This document shows, piece after piece, positions 49,850 through 59,356 of a stretch of DNA of 64,000 nucleotides (the stretch's first letter is position 1; each line of letters begins with the position of its first letter). A program made the position numbers and the translations under genes. The stretch is from Stenotrophomonas maltophilia (GTDB lineage Bacteria > Pseudomonadota > Gammaproteobacteria > Xanthomonadales > Xanthomonadaceae), in contig NZ_CP037858.1 in assembly GCF_006974125.1 (NCBI RefSeq), forward strand, positions 248,001 to 312,000. The letters are read 5' to 3'. The notes under the pieces are model-generated. The model made no database searches and was not told the DNA's origin. It saw only the letters and a program-made list of their open reading frames with translations.

Positions 49850-51559
49850 ATGGACGAAGCCGACCGCCTGCTTGAAATCGACCGCCTGCACCTGCTCGAC
49901 ACGCCAGCCGAACCGGTGTTCGATGCAATCGTTGCTGCCGCCCGCGCAGCGACCGGCATGACCATGGGCCTGATCTCGGTGGTAGCCGAGGAGCGCCAAT
50001 GGTTCAAGGCCAATATCGGTCTCGAGGGTGTCAGCGAGACTGCACGCGATATCTCGTTCTGCACCCACGCCATCGAGCAGGATGAACTGTTCGAGATCCC
50101 GGATGCACGGCAGGACCCTCGCTTCTCCACCAATCCTCTGGTGACCGGTGGTCCGCGCATCCGTCACTACGCGGGAATCCCGCTTGGCTCGGCGCAGGGC
50201 GCCCGTATCGGAACACTGTGCCTGCTCGATCCGATGCCGGGCGTGCTGTCGCCCTCGCAGCGCGAACTGATGGTGCATCTGGCGCGGGTCACCACCCAGG
50301 TGCTGGAACAGCGCAGCACCCTGATGGCGCAGGTCGGCCAGGCCAAGGCACTGCACCGCGAACTGAAACGCAGCGAGGACTTCCTGGAACGTACCAACCG
50401 CGCGGCACGGGTGGGTGGCTGGGAGATGGACCTGCTCTCCCACGAAGTGCGCTGGACCCGCGAAACCAAGCAGATCCACGGCGTACGCGGCAACTATCAA
50501 CCCACGTTCGATACCGCGCTGTCCTTCTATCGCGAGGACAGTCGCAACATCATCCGCAGCGCGGTGCGGCGCTGCATCGATGAAGGCACCTCATGGGACG
50601 TGCAGTTGCCGATGACCACCGCCGATGGGCGCTCCATCTGGACCCGGGTGGTCGGAGGCCGTCAGCAGGTGGATGGGCACCCTCGCCTGGTCGGTGCCAT
50701 CCAGGACATCACCGAGGAGCGTGCCGCGCTGGATGCCCTGGAGGCGAGCGAGACGCGCTACCGGCGCCTGTTCCACTACAGCCTTGGCCTGATCTGCACG
50801 CACACGCTGGAGGGCGTGCTGACATCGGTGAACCCGGCGGCCGTGCAGTCGCTGGGCTTCGATGAAAGTCATATGATCGGGCGCAGCCTGTGTGATCTGA
50901 TGCCTCCCGAGAAGCGTGCTGCATTCAAGGCCTATCTCGCGCGGATCACGGTCAACCACACCGATGCCGGCGTCATCGAACTGATCGCCGCCGATGGCAC
51001 CCGCCATTTCTGGGCGTATCACAACGTGCTCGACAGTGAGGCGAACCCTCCCTATGTGCTGGGCCATGCGCAGGATGTGACCGCACTGCGGATGCAGGAG
51101 CAGCAGCTGCGCGAGATGTCCTTCAAGGATCCGCTGACCCAGAGTTACAACCGCCGCTTCCTGCCGCGCCTGGACGAGCTGGTTGATCACCCCTGGGCCT
51201 GCCTGATGTTCGATCTGGATCATTTCAAGCAGATCAACGATACGCAGGGCCATGCACGGGGTGACACCGTGCTGGTCGAGTTCGCCGCCTTCCTGCGCGC
51301 GCCACTGGGGGCAATGGAAAGCGTAGTGCGCATGGGCGGCGACGAGTTCATGGTGGTGCTGACCTGCCCGGAGCCGGGGAGGTTGGCCGCGCTGGAGCAG
51401 TGGTATACGCAGCAGGCCGGTCGCTCGCCCACGCCCTTCTCGCTGGGCGCGACCCACCACGTGCCGGGTGAGTCGGTGGCCGACACCCTGCAGCGTGCCG
51501 ACAGTCGTCTGTACCGCGAGCGCGCACGCGTGCGCACGCACCCGCGACCTGCAACCTGA
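49850..51559 (+). CDS. GAF-PAS-PAS-GGDEF diguanylate cyclase
   Basis: 569 residues without TM helices. N-terminal GAF domain (IRHYAGIPLGSAQGARIGTLCL), two PAS/PAC modules (near 190-310 and 315-440), then a GGDEF domain with the intact RMGGDEF motif at 496-500 and MFDLDHFKQINDTQGH. No RxxD inhibitory site precedes it. It would make c-di-GMP. Relevant because the sigma-54 activator of the fap operon is of the VpsR/FleQ type, often c-di-GMP-responsive. ATG 49850 has no clear SD; a TTG at 49814 is possible. Confidence 0.85.
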   Translation: MDEADRLLEIDRLHLLDTPAEPVFDAIVAAARAATGMTMGLISVVAEERQWFKANIGLEGVSETARDISFCTHAIEQDELFEIPDARQDPRFSTNPLVTGGPRIRHYAGIPLGSAQGARIGTLCLLDPMPGVLSPSQRELMVHLARVTTQVLEQRSTLMAQVGQAKALHRELKRSEDFLERTNRAARVGGWEMDLLSHEVRWTRETKQIHGVRGNYQPTFDTALSFYREDSRNIIRSAVRRCIDEGTSWDVQLPMTTADGRSIWTRVVGGRQQVDGHPRLVGAIQDITEERAALDALEASETRYRRLFHYSLGLICTHTLEGVLTSVNPAAVQSLGFDESHMIGRSLCDLMPPEKRAAFKAYLARITVNHTDAGVIELIAADGTRHFWAYHNVLDSEANPPYVLGHAQDVTALRMQEQQLREMSFKDPLTQSYNRRFLPRLDELVDHPWACLMFDLDHFKQINDTQGHARGDTVLVEFAAFLRAPLGAMESVVRMGGDEFMVVLTCPEPGRLAALEQWYTQQAGRSPTPFSLGATHHVPGESVADTLQRADSRLYRERARVRTHPRPAT

Positions 51560-51584
51560 GACCCTCCCCGCAGCGGCCGCGACC

Positions 51585-53528
51585 CTACTCCGCCGCCAAC
51601 GCCTGGATCGGGTCCAGCTGCGCAGCACTGCGCGCCGGGAAGTAGCCGAAACCGAGCCCGATGGCAGACGAACACGCCAGCGCGGCGAGCACCGGTCCAG
51701 GCGTGAACAGGAACGGCACGCCCAGCGACAGCAGGCTGGACAGCGCGCCCACGCCGAATGCGAACAGCACGCCCAGCACGCCACCGAACAGGCAGATCAG
51801 CACCGCCTCGATCAGGAACTGGCGCAGGATGTCGCCCTGCCGGGCACCCACCGCCAGGCGCACGCCAATCTCGCGCACGCGCTCCTTCACCGATACCAGC
51901 ATGATGTTCATCACGCCTACGCCTCCCACTACCAGCGCCACCGCAGCAATGGCCGAAACCAGTGCCGCCATGGTCTGGCTGGACTTCATCACCGCCTTGC
52001 GGATCTGGTCGGCGTTGTAGATGAAGAAATCACGCCGGCCGTGCAGGCGTTGCAGCTCCGCGCCCAGCGAGGCCTCCGCGGCGGTGGTTGGCACGTCATC
52101 CCGCACGCGTACGGTGATGCTCTCCAGCCGCTGGCTGCCAAGCAGGCGCGAGGACGCGGAGGTGTAGGGCACATAGACCGTCGGCGTCGCCCCGCCGGCA
52201 AACGTGTTTGGACCGACCACGCCGATCACTTCCACCGGCATGCCTCCCAGCAGCACCGTGCCACCGATCGGATTGCCGTTGAACAATGCCTTGGCCGCCT
52301 TCTGGTCGACCACGCCCACCGCACGATGCGCTTCCACCTCGGCATCGGTGAAGAACCGGCCCGCCTTCAGTCGCAGCCCGCGTACCCGCGGTAGATCAGC
52401 GCCCACGCCAAGCACCTGCGTATTGGCGCGCCGGTTGCCCTGCAGTGCGGCCACCGAACCGCTCAGATTGGGGCTTACGCTGTCTACGTAACTCAATGCG
52501 GCCAGGTGATCGGCATCGTCCACGACCAGCGTTTCGATCTCTGCCGAGCGCGGGTCACCAAAGTCCGCGCCCGGGAAGATGTCCAGCGTACTGGCACCCA
52601 GCTCGTTGATCTGTGACTCGACCTGCGCCTGTGCGCCCTTGCCCAATGCAACCACGGTCACCACTGCAGCCACGCCGATGATGATGCCCAGCATGGTCAG
52701 CAAGGTGCGCAGCCGGTGGGCCAGCATCGAACGCACCGCCATCCGTGCAGCTTCCCTGATTGCATCCAGGCGCGCGCGGCGCGCGGCGCCCGGTTCTGGA
52801 CTGCGTTCGTGGGCAGCAGCATTGCGTGCAACCGGAGGATCACCCGTACCACGGTCGGATACGACCCGACCGTCTGCGATCTCGATCACGCGTGTAGCGT
52901 GCGCGGCAATCGCTGCATCATGGGTCACCAGGATCACGGTATGGCCCTGCGCATGCAGGCGCTTGAGCTCCGCCATCACCTGCCTGCCGCTGGCATGATC
53001 CAGCGCGCCGGTCGGCTCATCGGCCAGCACGATGGCGCCGCCGTTCATCAGCGAACGCGCAATGGAAACGCGCTGTTGCTGGCCGCCGGACAGCTGGCTG
53101 GGCCGGTTCGTGGTGCGCTCACCCAACCCCAGTGTTTCCAGCAGCATGCGCGCACGGGCGGTGCGCGCATCGGCATCCACGCCGGCATAGACCGCCGGCA
53201 GCGCCACGTTCTCCGTGGCGCTCAGGTTCTCCATCAGGTTGTAGCGCTGGAAGATGAAGCCAAAATGCTCGCGACGCAGGTGCGCCAGTTCATCCGGTGA
53301 CATCTGCTCGGTTGCTGCGCCCTGCACGCGGTAGCTGCCTTCGGTTGGCCGGTCCAGGCAGCCCAGGATGTTCATCAGTGTGGACTTTCCCGAACCGGAC
53401 GGGCCGATGATGGCGATGAACTCGCCCGCCTCGATGCGCAGTGACACGTCCTTCAACACCACCACCTCGCCGGCGGCCGAGCGATAGGCGCGCGATACGC
53501 CATGCAGTTCCAGCAGCGCGTCGGCCAT
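51585..53528 (-). CDS. macB: MacB-type ABC exporter (ATPase fused to permease)
   Basis: 647 residues: N-terminal ABC domain with Walker A GPSGSGKS, signature [14 protein letters not shown] and Walker [13 protein letters not shown]; then a TM helix, a large periplasmic MacB domain and three C-terminal TM helices ([59 protein letters not shown]). MacAB-TolC exports macrolides, peptides or siderophores. Two bp after the MacA stop; no TolC gene follows. Start ATG 53528 rather than the overlapping GTG at 53534. Confidence 0.88.
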   Translation of the reverse strand: MADALLELHGVSRAYRSAAGEVVVLKDVSLRIEAGEFIAIIGPSGSGKSTLMNILGCLDRPTEGSYRVQGAATEQMSPDELAHLRREHFGFIFQRYNLMENLSATENVALPAVYAGVDADARTARARMLLETLGLGERTTNRPSQLSGGQQQRVSIARSLMNGGAIVLADEPTGALDHASGRQVMAELKRLHAQGHTVILVTHDAAIAAHATRVIEIADGRVVSDRGTGDPPVARNAAAHERSPEPGAARRARLDAIREAARMAVRSMLAHRLRTLLTMLGIIIGVAAVVTVVALGKGAQAQVESQINELGASTLDIFPGADFGDPRSAEIETLVVDDADHLAALSYVDSVSPNLSGSVAALQGNRRANTQVLGVGADLPRVRGLRLKAGRFFTDAEVEAHRAVGVVDQKAAKALFNGNPIGGTVLLGGMPVEVIGVVGPNTFAGGATPTVYVPYTSASSRLLGSQRLESITVRVRDDVPTTAAEASLGAELQRLHGRRDFFIYNADQIRKAVMKSSQTMAALVSAIAAVALVVGGVGVMNIMLVSVKERVREIGVRLAVGARQGDILRQFLIEAVLICLFGGVLGVLFAFGVGALSSLLSLGVPFLFTPGPVLAALACSSAIGLGFGYFPARSAAQLDPIQALAAE

Positions 53529-53530
53529 GC

Positions 53531-54712
53531 TCACATCCCCAGCAGGCTGGTGGGCTCGGCTTCCGCGCCGCTGGGCGCCTGCCCGACCACCACGTTCTCG
53601 CCTGCCTTGAGGCCGGACAGGATTTGCACCGCAGTAGCGGTGCGCAGGCCGGTCGTCACCACGCGCTCGCGGGCGCGGCCCTTGGCATCGATCACCTGTA
53701 CGGTCGCGCGGTTGCCCGCCTTGTCGTCGCTCTCGGACGCTGCCGTCAACGGCACCTGCAGTGCATTGGCGGCGCGCGCCAGCTGGATCATCACCTTCAC
53801 CGTCATCGACGGCTTCAGTTTCAGGCCCGGATTGGGTACGTCAAACAGCCCGGCGTAGTACACCGCCTTCGGCGTCTGCGCCGATCCGCCGGTATTGCCG
53901 GTGGCCACGTCGGCAATCGACGATGGTGCAGGTTCAAGCTGCTGCAGATGCGATTCGTAGCGGCGTCCGCCCGGCCCCAGCGTGGAGAACCACAGGGGTT
54001 GGCCAGGCGCGATCAGTTCCACATCGGCCTCCGCGATCTCGGTGCGAACCGTCATCGTGTCCATCTGGGCCAGCATCACGATGGTCGGCGTGGTCTGCAT
54101 CGAGTTCAACGTCTGCCCGGCCTTGGTGACGATGGCCACGATGTAGCCGTCGGAAGGTGAGAGGATGCGGGTGTAGCCCAGGTTGATCCGCGCGGTTTCC
54201 ACCTGGGTCACCGCCTGGTCGATCTGTGCCTGCAGCGCTGCGACGTCCGAGCGCGCCGCTTCGCGCGCCACCCGTGCGGTCTCGAAACCTTCCTGCGAAA
54301 CCAGCCGCGACGCCACCAGCTGCGCCTGGCGCTCATGCACGCGGATGGCCTGGGCATAGCGCGCCTCGCTGGCCGCATGCTGGGCACGCAGCGTGTTGGC
54401 AGCCGCTTCGGCGCTGCGCAGGGCGATGTGCTGCGGCTGCGAATCCACTTCGGCAATCAGGTCGCCAGCGTGCACACGCTGGCCCAGCACCACATGCAGG
54501 CGCTTGACCTGGCCCGATACCTGCGCCCCCACCGCCACCAGTTCCTTGGGGTTGACCCGGCCAACGGCCTGCACGGTCTTTTCCAGGTCCGCCACCCTTG
54601 CCGGCGCCGTGATCAGCGCGGCATCATCACCCTCGGCAAACAGCCACCAGCCGGTACCCCCTGCAAGAAGCGCAACGATTGCGGCAATGATCCAGGTCCT
54701 GCGGTTGTTCAT
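53531..54712 (-). CDS. macA: MacA-type periplasmic adaptor (HlyD family)
   Basis: 393 residues. N-terminal TM anchor (WIIAAIVALLAGGTGWWLF), lipoyl halves (VAVGAQVSGQVKRLHV; LSPSDGYIVAIVTKAGQ), a helical hairpin (about 90-190, AQAIRVHERQAQLVASRLVSQ...) and a membrane-proximal domain. The ATG at 54712 gives a proper cytosolic start; the open frame upstream (to 54907) is not supported. Operon with macB; divergent from the membrane protein/two-component genes. Confidence 0.87.
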   Translation of the reverse strand: MNNRRTWIIAAIVALLAGGTGWWLFAEGDDAALITAPARVADLEKTVQAVGRVNPKELVAVGAQVSGQVKRLHVVLGQRVHAGDLIAEVDSQPQHIALRSAEAAANTLRAQHAASEARYAQAIRVHERQAQLVASRLVSQEGFETARVAREAARSDVAALQAQIDQAVTQVETARINLGYTRILSPSDGYIVAIVTKAGQTLNSMQTTPTIVMLAQMDTMTVRTEIAEADVELIAPGQPLWFSTLGPGGRRYESHLQQLEPAPSSIADVATGNTGGSAQTPKAVYYAGLFDVPNPGLKLKPSMTVKVMIQLARAANALQVPLTAASESDDKAGNRATVQVIDAKGRARERVVTTGLRTATAVQILSGLKAGENVVVGQAPSGAEAEPTSLLGM

Positions 54713-54873
54713 CGGAAGGCTCGCATGCACGCAGCCACCGGATGTGACCGCAGAATCCGCAGTCTGGAAGGTGGTGGTGGATGTTTCTTGGAGCCACTGT
54801 GGAGATTGCATGGAGGCCGCACCTCCGTTCAGGCACGGGGCCCGCTCCTGAACGGCACGGATCGCGTCCACGA

Positions 54874-54903
54874 AATCTCGACACAATCTCGACCAAGTCT
54901 CCA
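54874..54903. promoter_or_regulatory. direct repeats AATCTCGAC, candidate OmpR-type operator
   Basis: AATCTCGAC occurs at 54874-54882 and again 11 bp later at 54885-54893, followed at 54895 by a related AAGTCTCCA. Repeats at 10-11 bp spacing are typical for OmpR/BaeR-type regulators. They lie between the divergent macAB and two-component operons, so could control both. Confidence 0.45.
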
Positions 54904-54948
54904 TCAACGGCCCTTAGCCTTGTCGGCCTCGCCGACTGCGTCCCCGCC

Positions 54949-55506
54949 GTGTCTCTCCCGTTTCCAGACCTGCCTCCCATCGATGTCCGCCGCGCCTACC
55001 TTGCCTGGTGCGCGCCTTCGCCGTGGCTGCTTGCACTGGTACTGGCGTCGACCAGCGCCTGGATGCTTGCCAGCGCGAACCCGGCGCCGCCCCTGCTGGC
55101 AGGTGCCGGAGCCGCCGCGCTGGTGGGGTTCCGCAGCGAAGGCCCCGCCCATTCGGCACGCACGGGCACCTTGGCGTCGCTGGCGCTGATCGGCCTCGCG
55201 TCCTGGTCCGCCTCCAGCGCTGACGTGAGCCTCATGCCTGCAGGGATAGCAGCTGTCCTCGTCGCCGCGTTGCTTGCCCTGCGCCTGCGGGCCTTGGTCC
55301 GCATGGCCCGACGCCTGCAGGACCGGGTAGATGCAACGGGCATGGAATCACGGTGGAACAAGCTGCCTGCGACCGTATCGACCCTGCTCGCACAGCACCT
55401 GCACGGGACCGCAACACTGGCGCCTGCCCTGCAGCACACGCTGGTTCTGGCCACGCTCGCGTGGGCAGCCGACGAAGAAGCGCAGACCCTGGAACGGCCG
55501 CGATGA
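54949..55506 (+). CDS. small membrane protein ahead of a two-component system
   Basis: About 185 residues from GTG 54949; no SD is visible, so the start is uncertain. Hydrophobic segments include SPWLLALVLASTSAWMLASA, LLAGAGAAALVGF, LASLALIGLASWSA and AGIAAVLVAALLALRLRALV; the C-terminus is soluble. It resembles uncharacterised proteins encoded beside histidine kinases. Its stop overlaps the regulator start (ATGA), so it belongs to the same operon and may be a sensor partner. Confidence 0.55.
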   Translation: MSLPFPDLPPIDVRRAYLAWCAPSPWLLALVLASTSAWMLASANPAPPLLAGAGAAALVGFRSEGPAHSARTGTLASLALIGLASWSASSADVSLMPAGIAAVLVAALLALRLRALVRMARRLQDRVDATGMESRWNKLPATVSTLLAQHLHGTATLAPALQHTLVLATLAWAADEEAQTLERPR

Positions 55507-56270
55507 CACCGTCGCCGGCGTCTCCCATTCCTCACTTGAAACCGCAGCATGCAATGAAATCCGATGCCCGCACGCGCCAGACGCCCCTGGTGCTGATTGC
55601 CGAAGATGAAGGTGAAATCGCCGACATCCTCGGCGCCTACCTGGCTCGTTCAGGCCTGCGCAGCGCCCGCGCTGCCGACGGCGAAGCCGCCCTCGCCAGC
55701 CACCGCCAGCTGCGCCCCGACCTGGTGCTGCTGGATGTACAGATGCCCAAGCTGGACGGCTGGCAGGTGCTGAGCGAACTGCGCCGGCGCGGCAACACGC
55801 CGGTGATCATGCTCACCGCGCTCGACCAGGACGTGGACAAGCTGACCGGCCTGCGCGTGGGTGCCGACGACTACGTGGCCAAGCCATTCAACCCGGCCGA
55901 GATCGTGGCGCGCATCCAGGCTGTCCTGCGCCGCAGCGCTCGTACCGTGGTCGAAGAACCCAACGGGCTGATCCGCCAGGGGCCGTTCGAGATCGACCTG
56001 CGCAGCCATGAGGTCACCGTGCGCACCCATGACCACGTGCATGCTTTGAGTTTCACGCTCACCGAGTTCCGCCTGCTGGTGCACATGGCCCGCGCTCCCC
56101 GCCAGGTGCATGCACGCGTTGACCTGCTGCATGCCTGCCTGCCCGAAGGCGATGCGCAGGAACGCACCGTCGACAGCCACGTCAGCAAGCTGCGCCGCAA
56201 GCTGGAAGAGGTGGGCGTGATCGGCATCCCCGCCACCATCCGCGGTGTCGGCTATCGTTTCCTGGACTGA
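55503..56270 (+). CDS. OmpR/BaeR-type response regulator
   Basis: 255 residues (an inner ATG at 55554 would give 238). Receiver with acidic pair in LIAEDEGEI, acceptor D78 in LVLLDVQMPKLDGW, Lys in YVAKPFNPAE; C-terminal winged helix with TEFRLLVHMARAP...RTVDSHVSKLRRKL..GVGYRFLD. ATGA overlap with the membrane protein upstream; kinase immediately downstream. Divergent from macAB, so probably regulates it and itself. Confidence 0.87.
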   Translation: MTPSPASPIPHLKPQHAMKSDARTRQTPLVLIAEDEGEIADILGAYLARSGLRSARAADGEAALASHRQLRPDLVLLDVQMPKLDGWQVLSELRRRGNTPVIMLTALDQDVDKLTGLRVGADDYVAKPFNPAEIVARIQAVLRRSARTVVEEPNGLIRQGPFEIDLRSHEVTVRTHDHVHALSFTLTEFRLLVHMARAPRQVHARVDLLHACLPEGDAQERTVDSHVSKLRRKLEEVGVIGIPATIRGVGYRFLD

Positions 56271-57350
56271 ATGATGAACCCCAAAGGCAAGAGCATCGGC
56301 CGCCAGATCACGCTGTCCATCACGGTCGCATCGTTGTGTTCGACGGTGCTGTCGATCAGCGGCTTCTACCTGTTCTACTACCTGATGGAGGTGTTCTATC
56401 CGCGCTGGTATGACGAGCCGGAAACGATCATGCCGTCCGGGCTGGAATGGCTGTGGATCGGCCTGACCGCCACCGTCGTCGTCATCTTCGCCACGCTGGT
56501 CGCCTCGCGCCTGACCCGTCGCATCATCACCCCGTTGAACTCCGTGGCCGAGAGCCTGCGCCGGGTGGCCAGCGGCGATCTGGATGCCCGTGCACGCGGT
56601 GGTGATGCATCGATGGCCGAGGCGGCCGCGCTGGTCAGCGATTTCAACTCCATGGCGGAGCGCCTGAGCCGCATGTCGGAGAACAGGGTGTTCTGGAATG
56701 CCGCCATCGCGCATGAACTGCGTACGCCGATGACCATTCTGCGCGGGCGTCTTCAAGGCATCGCCGAAGGTGTGTTCGAGCCCGGCCCCGAACAGTTCAA
56801 CAGCATGCTGACCCAGCTGGAGGGCCTGACCCGCATCATCGAGGACCTGCGCGTGGTGAGCCTGGCCGAGAGCGGCCATCTCGACCTGCGCCTGCAGCGC
56901 AGCGATGTCAGCGTGCAGGTGGCGGCAGTGGTGGAGGCGATGTCCGAGGCGCTGACCGAAAGTGGCTTCTCGGTGAGCCTGGACGCGCGGCCGTCGCTGG
57001 CGGACTGCGACCCGGCCCGCGTCCGCCAGGCGGTGCTGGCATTGCTGGAAAACGCCCGTCGCCATGCCATCCCCTGCCCGCTGCGGGTACGCGTCACGCT
57101 GGCGGAGGGGCACTGCACGGTGGCCGTGGAAGATGGTGGCCCCGGCGTGCCGGACGAACTGCGTGACAGCATCTTCGAGGCGTTCCAGCGCACCGATGTC
57201 TCACGTTCGCGGCAGAGCGGTGGCTCTGGGCTGGGGCTGGCGGTGGTGCGCGCGATTGCCGTGGCACATCACGGAACCGCGCGATGCCGTGCTACCGAAC
57301 GTGGCGGCAGTGCCTTCGAAATCCGCTGGCCGGTGCACGCGCGCCGTTGA
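56271..57350 (+). CDS. BaeS-type sensor histidine kinase
   Basis: 359 residues: N-terminal TM helix (LSITVASLCSTVLSISGFYLFYYL), a short periplasmic loop of about 20 residues, second TM helix (LWIGLTATVVVIFATLVAS), HAMP, then HisKA with H148 in IAHELRTPM and HATPase (N-box LLENARRHAIP, G1 DGGPGVPD, G2 GGSGLGLAVV). The small periplasmic loop suggests it senses the membrane or a partner rather than a soluble ligand. Starts at the regulator stop. Confidence 0.87.
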   Translation: MMNPKGKSIGRQITLSITVASLCSTVLSISGFYLFYYLMEVFYPRWYDEPETIMPSGLEWLWIGLTATVVVIFATLVASRLTRRIITPLNSVAESLRRVASGDLDARARGGDASMAEAAALVSDFNSMAERLSRMSENRVFWNAAIAHELRTPMTILRGRLQGIAEGVFEPGPEQFNSMLTQLEGLTRIIEDLRVVSLAESGHLDLRLQRSDVSVQVAAVVEAMSEALTESGFSVSLDARPSLADCDPARVRQAVLALLENARRHAIPCPLRVRVTLAEGHCTVAVEDGGPGVPDELRDSIFEAFQRTDVSRSRQSGGSGLGLAVVRAIAVAHHGTARCRATERGGSAFEIRWPVHARR

Positions 57351-57380
57351 GGGCGCAGCGTTGCGGCAGACGCTGCTCTG

Positions 57381-57405
57381 GTAGTTGCCCACCGTGGTGG
57401 GCACC
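57381..57405 (+). repeat. GTAG-type REP element
   Basis: GTAG head followed by TTGCCCACC-GTG-GTGGGCACC, a short stem-loop like the SMAG family. Located 31 bp after the kinase stop. Confidence 0.7.
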
Positions 57406-57552
57406 ACGCGCCTCGCTGAACGCCGCCGGTTTCTCCACGCAATCTCCATCGTCCCTCCATGCCCGCTCCAAAGGGCTGCAGATACTGGGCACAACACGGG
57501 AGATGGCAGGCATGCGTCCCCTGCCCTGCCCCCGACCCCACCCAGGCATCCC

Positions 57553-58479
57553 ATGAAACACCCCCACGATCCGGCGGCCGCTGCCGGCAGCATCGGCCAG
57601 CAGAATGCGGCCGCCACCCTGAAAGCCATCCTGCGCACCTATCCCTGGCAGCTCACCGGCACCTTCTCGCTGGTCGCACTGGAGAACGCGCTGCTGCTGG
57701 CCTATCCACTGTTCGCCGGTTTCGCGGTGGATGCCATCATCCGCGGCGACATCGGCCATGCCATTTCCTACGCCGGCGTGGTGCTGCTGTTCTGGCTGGT
57801 CGGTGCCGCCCGCCGCGCGGTCGATACCCGAACGTTCACCCGCATCTATGCCGACCTGGCGGTGAACGTGGTGCAGGCGCAGCGCCGCTTGGGCCAGGCT
57901 ACATCCACTTCGGCGGCCCGCGTGGTGCTGGCCCGTGAGTTCGTCGACTTCTTCGAGAAGCACGTGCCGATCATCGCCACGGCATTGGTGTCGATGTTCG
58001 GTGCAGCGGGGATGCTGCTGGCGATCGAGCCGCTGGTCGGCGCCGCAAGCCTGGTCGCGCTGCTGGGTGCATTGTTGCTGCTGCCGTCGTTCGCACGCCG
58101 CAACGAGCACCTGCATGGACGCCTGAACAACCGGCTGGAGCATGAGATCCGCCTGGTGGACCGGGTCAGTCCCTCGGTGTTGCGTCGCCACTACACCACG
58201 CTGTCGCGGCTGCGCATCCTGCTCTCCGATCGCGAAGCGAGTGCCTTTGTGGTCGTTGGCGCGGCGGCAGCGGTGCTGTTCGCGCTGACCATCGGCCGCC
58301 TCGCCACCACCGACGGAGTTACTCCGGGCCATGTGTATGCGGTGATGACCTATCTGTGGACCTTCGTCGGCAGCCTCGATGATGCGCCGTCAATGGTGGA
58401 TCAGCTGGCGCGGCTGAAGGACATCGGCCGGCGAGTCAGCCCGGGCATGGAGGACGCGGAGCACAAGGACGCCGCTTGA
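57553..58479 (+). CDS. ABC-type six-TM domain protein without ATPase
   Basis: 308 residues with six hydrophobic segments of the type I exporter membrane domain (LEN..LLLAYPLFAGFAVDAII, ISYAGVVLLFWLVGAARRAVDT, IIATALVSMFGAAGMLLAIEPLV, FVVVGAAAAVLFALTIGRLA) and coupling helices, but no Walker motifs follow; the ORF ends after the TM domain. Annotated in other genomes as 'ABC transporter six-transmembrane domain' proteins. A separate ATPase gene is not seen nearby. Start at 57553. Confidence 0.7.
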   Translation: MKHPHDPAAAAGSIGQQNAAATLKAILRTYPWQLTGTFSLVALENALLLAYPLFAGFAVDAIIRGDIGHAISYAGVVLLFWLVGAARRAVDTRTFTRIYADLAVNVVQAQRRLGQATSTSAARVVLAREFVDFFEKHVPIIATALVSMFGAAGMLLAIEPLVGAASLVALLGALLLLPSFARRNEHLHGRLNNRLEHEIRLVDRVSPSVLRRHYTTLSRLRILLSDREASAFVVVGAAAAVLFALTIGRLATTDGVTPGHVYAVMTYLWTFVGSLDDAPSMVDQLARLKDIGRRVSPGMEDAEHKDAA

Positions 58480-58482
58480 CCG

Positions 58483-58576
58483 GTGGATGCCCATCCTGGT
58501 GGGCAACGATGTGTCGCGGCGCCAACCAAGGTTGGCGACTACCGGGGCAACGCTGCCAACCAGGATTGGCGGTTAC
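58483..58576. repeat. cluster of three REP-like elements
   Basis: After the ABC gene: a GTGG-headed TGCCCA-N6-TGGGCA hairpin (58483-58508), a minus-strand GTAG element with TCGCCAACC-TT-GGTTGGCG (58519-58542) and a minus-strand GTAA variant with CCGCCAATCC-T-GGTTGGCAG (58552-58576). The last one contains the TAA stop of the TetR gene. Alternating orientation is typical for BIME-like arrays. Confidence 0.7.
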
Positions 58577-59187
58577 CTCCCGCCTGCCGTGCGCCCGCAC
58601 ATCGTCAATGCACCGATGATCAATGCCTGCATGCTGCGGTCGAACTCGGCCTCCTGTGCTTCCCGATCCAGTGGCCGGCGCGTGGTGTCCGCCACGGCGT
58701 GCCGCGAGTACACGGTGTCGGCCAAGGCCACGGCGTGATAGGCCACGGTCGACAGCAGCCATGCTGCCTGTTCCTGCGGCAGATCATGCACACGACTGAA
58801 CTCGGCATGGTGGCGCTGGATGCGTGCCACCATCTCCGGCGTCTTCGCACCGTGGCTCACCAGGAACGGGGCGAGACCCGGATTCTCATCCACCAGTGTC
58901 CGCAATGAACGCTGGAACGCGCACAGATCGTCGTTGATGCTGCATCCCGCACCGACCTCCATTGGCGGTGCCTGCCAACGCTCGAAGATCACCTCAGCCA
59001 CCAGCTCGCGTAGCGCTGCCAGATTCGCCACATGCTTGTACAGCGCGATGTGGCTGACCCCCAGCGCTGCCGCCACGCCCACGAAGCTCAACCCCGGCAG
59101 CGTCATCGCGATGCCAGCGTCGGCGATGCGCTCGCGGGTGATGGTGGGCGGTCGCCCACGGGCAACGGTCTTCTTCGGTGCAGCCAT
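58573..59187 (-). CDS. TetR-family regulator of the siderophore-uptake locus
   Basis: 204 residues: N-terminal HTH (TITRERIADAGIAM..LSFVGVAAALGVSHIALYKHV) and TetR C-terminal domain. The start at 59187 follows CAGGAACCGCAACAGC; the longer open frame to 59301 lacks support. It is divergent from the SIP-type reductase gene, with an operator-like palindrome and a Fur-box-like site in between. Confidence 0.85.
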   Translation of the reverse strand: MAAPKKTVARGRPPTITRERIADAGIAMTLPGLSFVGVAAALGVSHIALYKHVANLAALRELVAEVIFERWQAPPMEVGAGCSINDDLCAFQRSLRTLVDENPGLAPFLVSHGAKTPEMVARIQRHHAEFSRVHDLPQEQAAWLLSTVAYHAVALADTVYSRHAVADTTRRPLDREAQEAEFDRSMQALIIGALTMCGRTAGGR

Positions 59188-59302
59188 GCTGTTGCGGTTC
59201 CTGCGCGGCGCGCTGGCAAGGCCTGTCATGGTGGTCTGCGGCAACGCAATGGTCAACGCGTTGCATACGCCTCCAGCAGGCCTGGGTTGCGGGGCGATCA
59301 AT

Positions 59303-59333
59303 TTAGTTTACTATTATGTAACTAATTCGCATT
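59303..59333. promoter_or_regulatory. overlapping TetR-like palindrome and Fur-box-like site
   Basis: An AT-rich island in a GC-rich spacer. TTAGTTTAC-N6-GTAACTAA (59303-59325) is an imperfect inverted repeat suited to the adjacent TetR protein. Overlapping it, 59315-59333 matches the xanthomonad Fur pattern AATGCGAAT-N-ATTCGCATT at 15 of 18 positions, with a perfect right half (ATTCGCATT). It is 24 bp before the SIP gene start. Confidence 0.65.
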
Positions 59334-59356
59334 CGCAGCCTTCTGGATCGTTGTCG

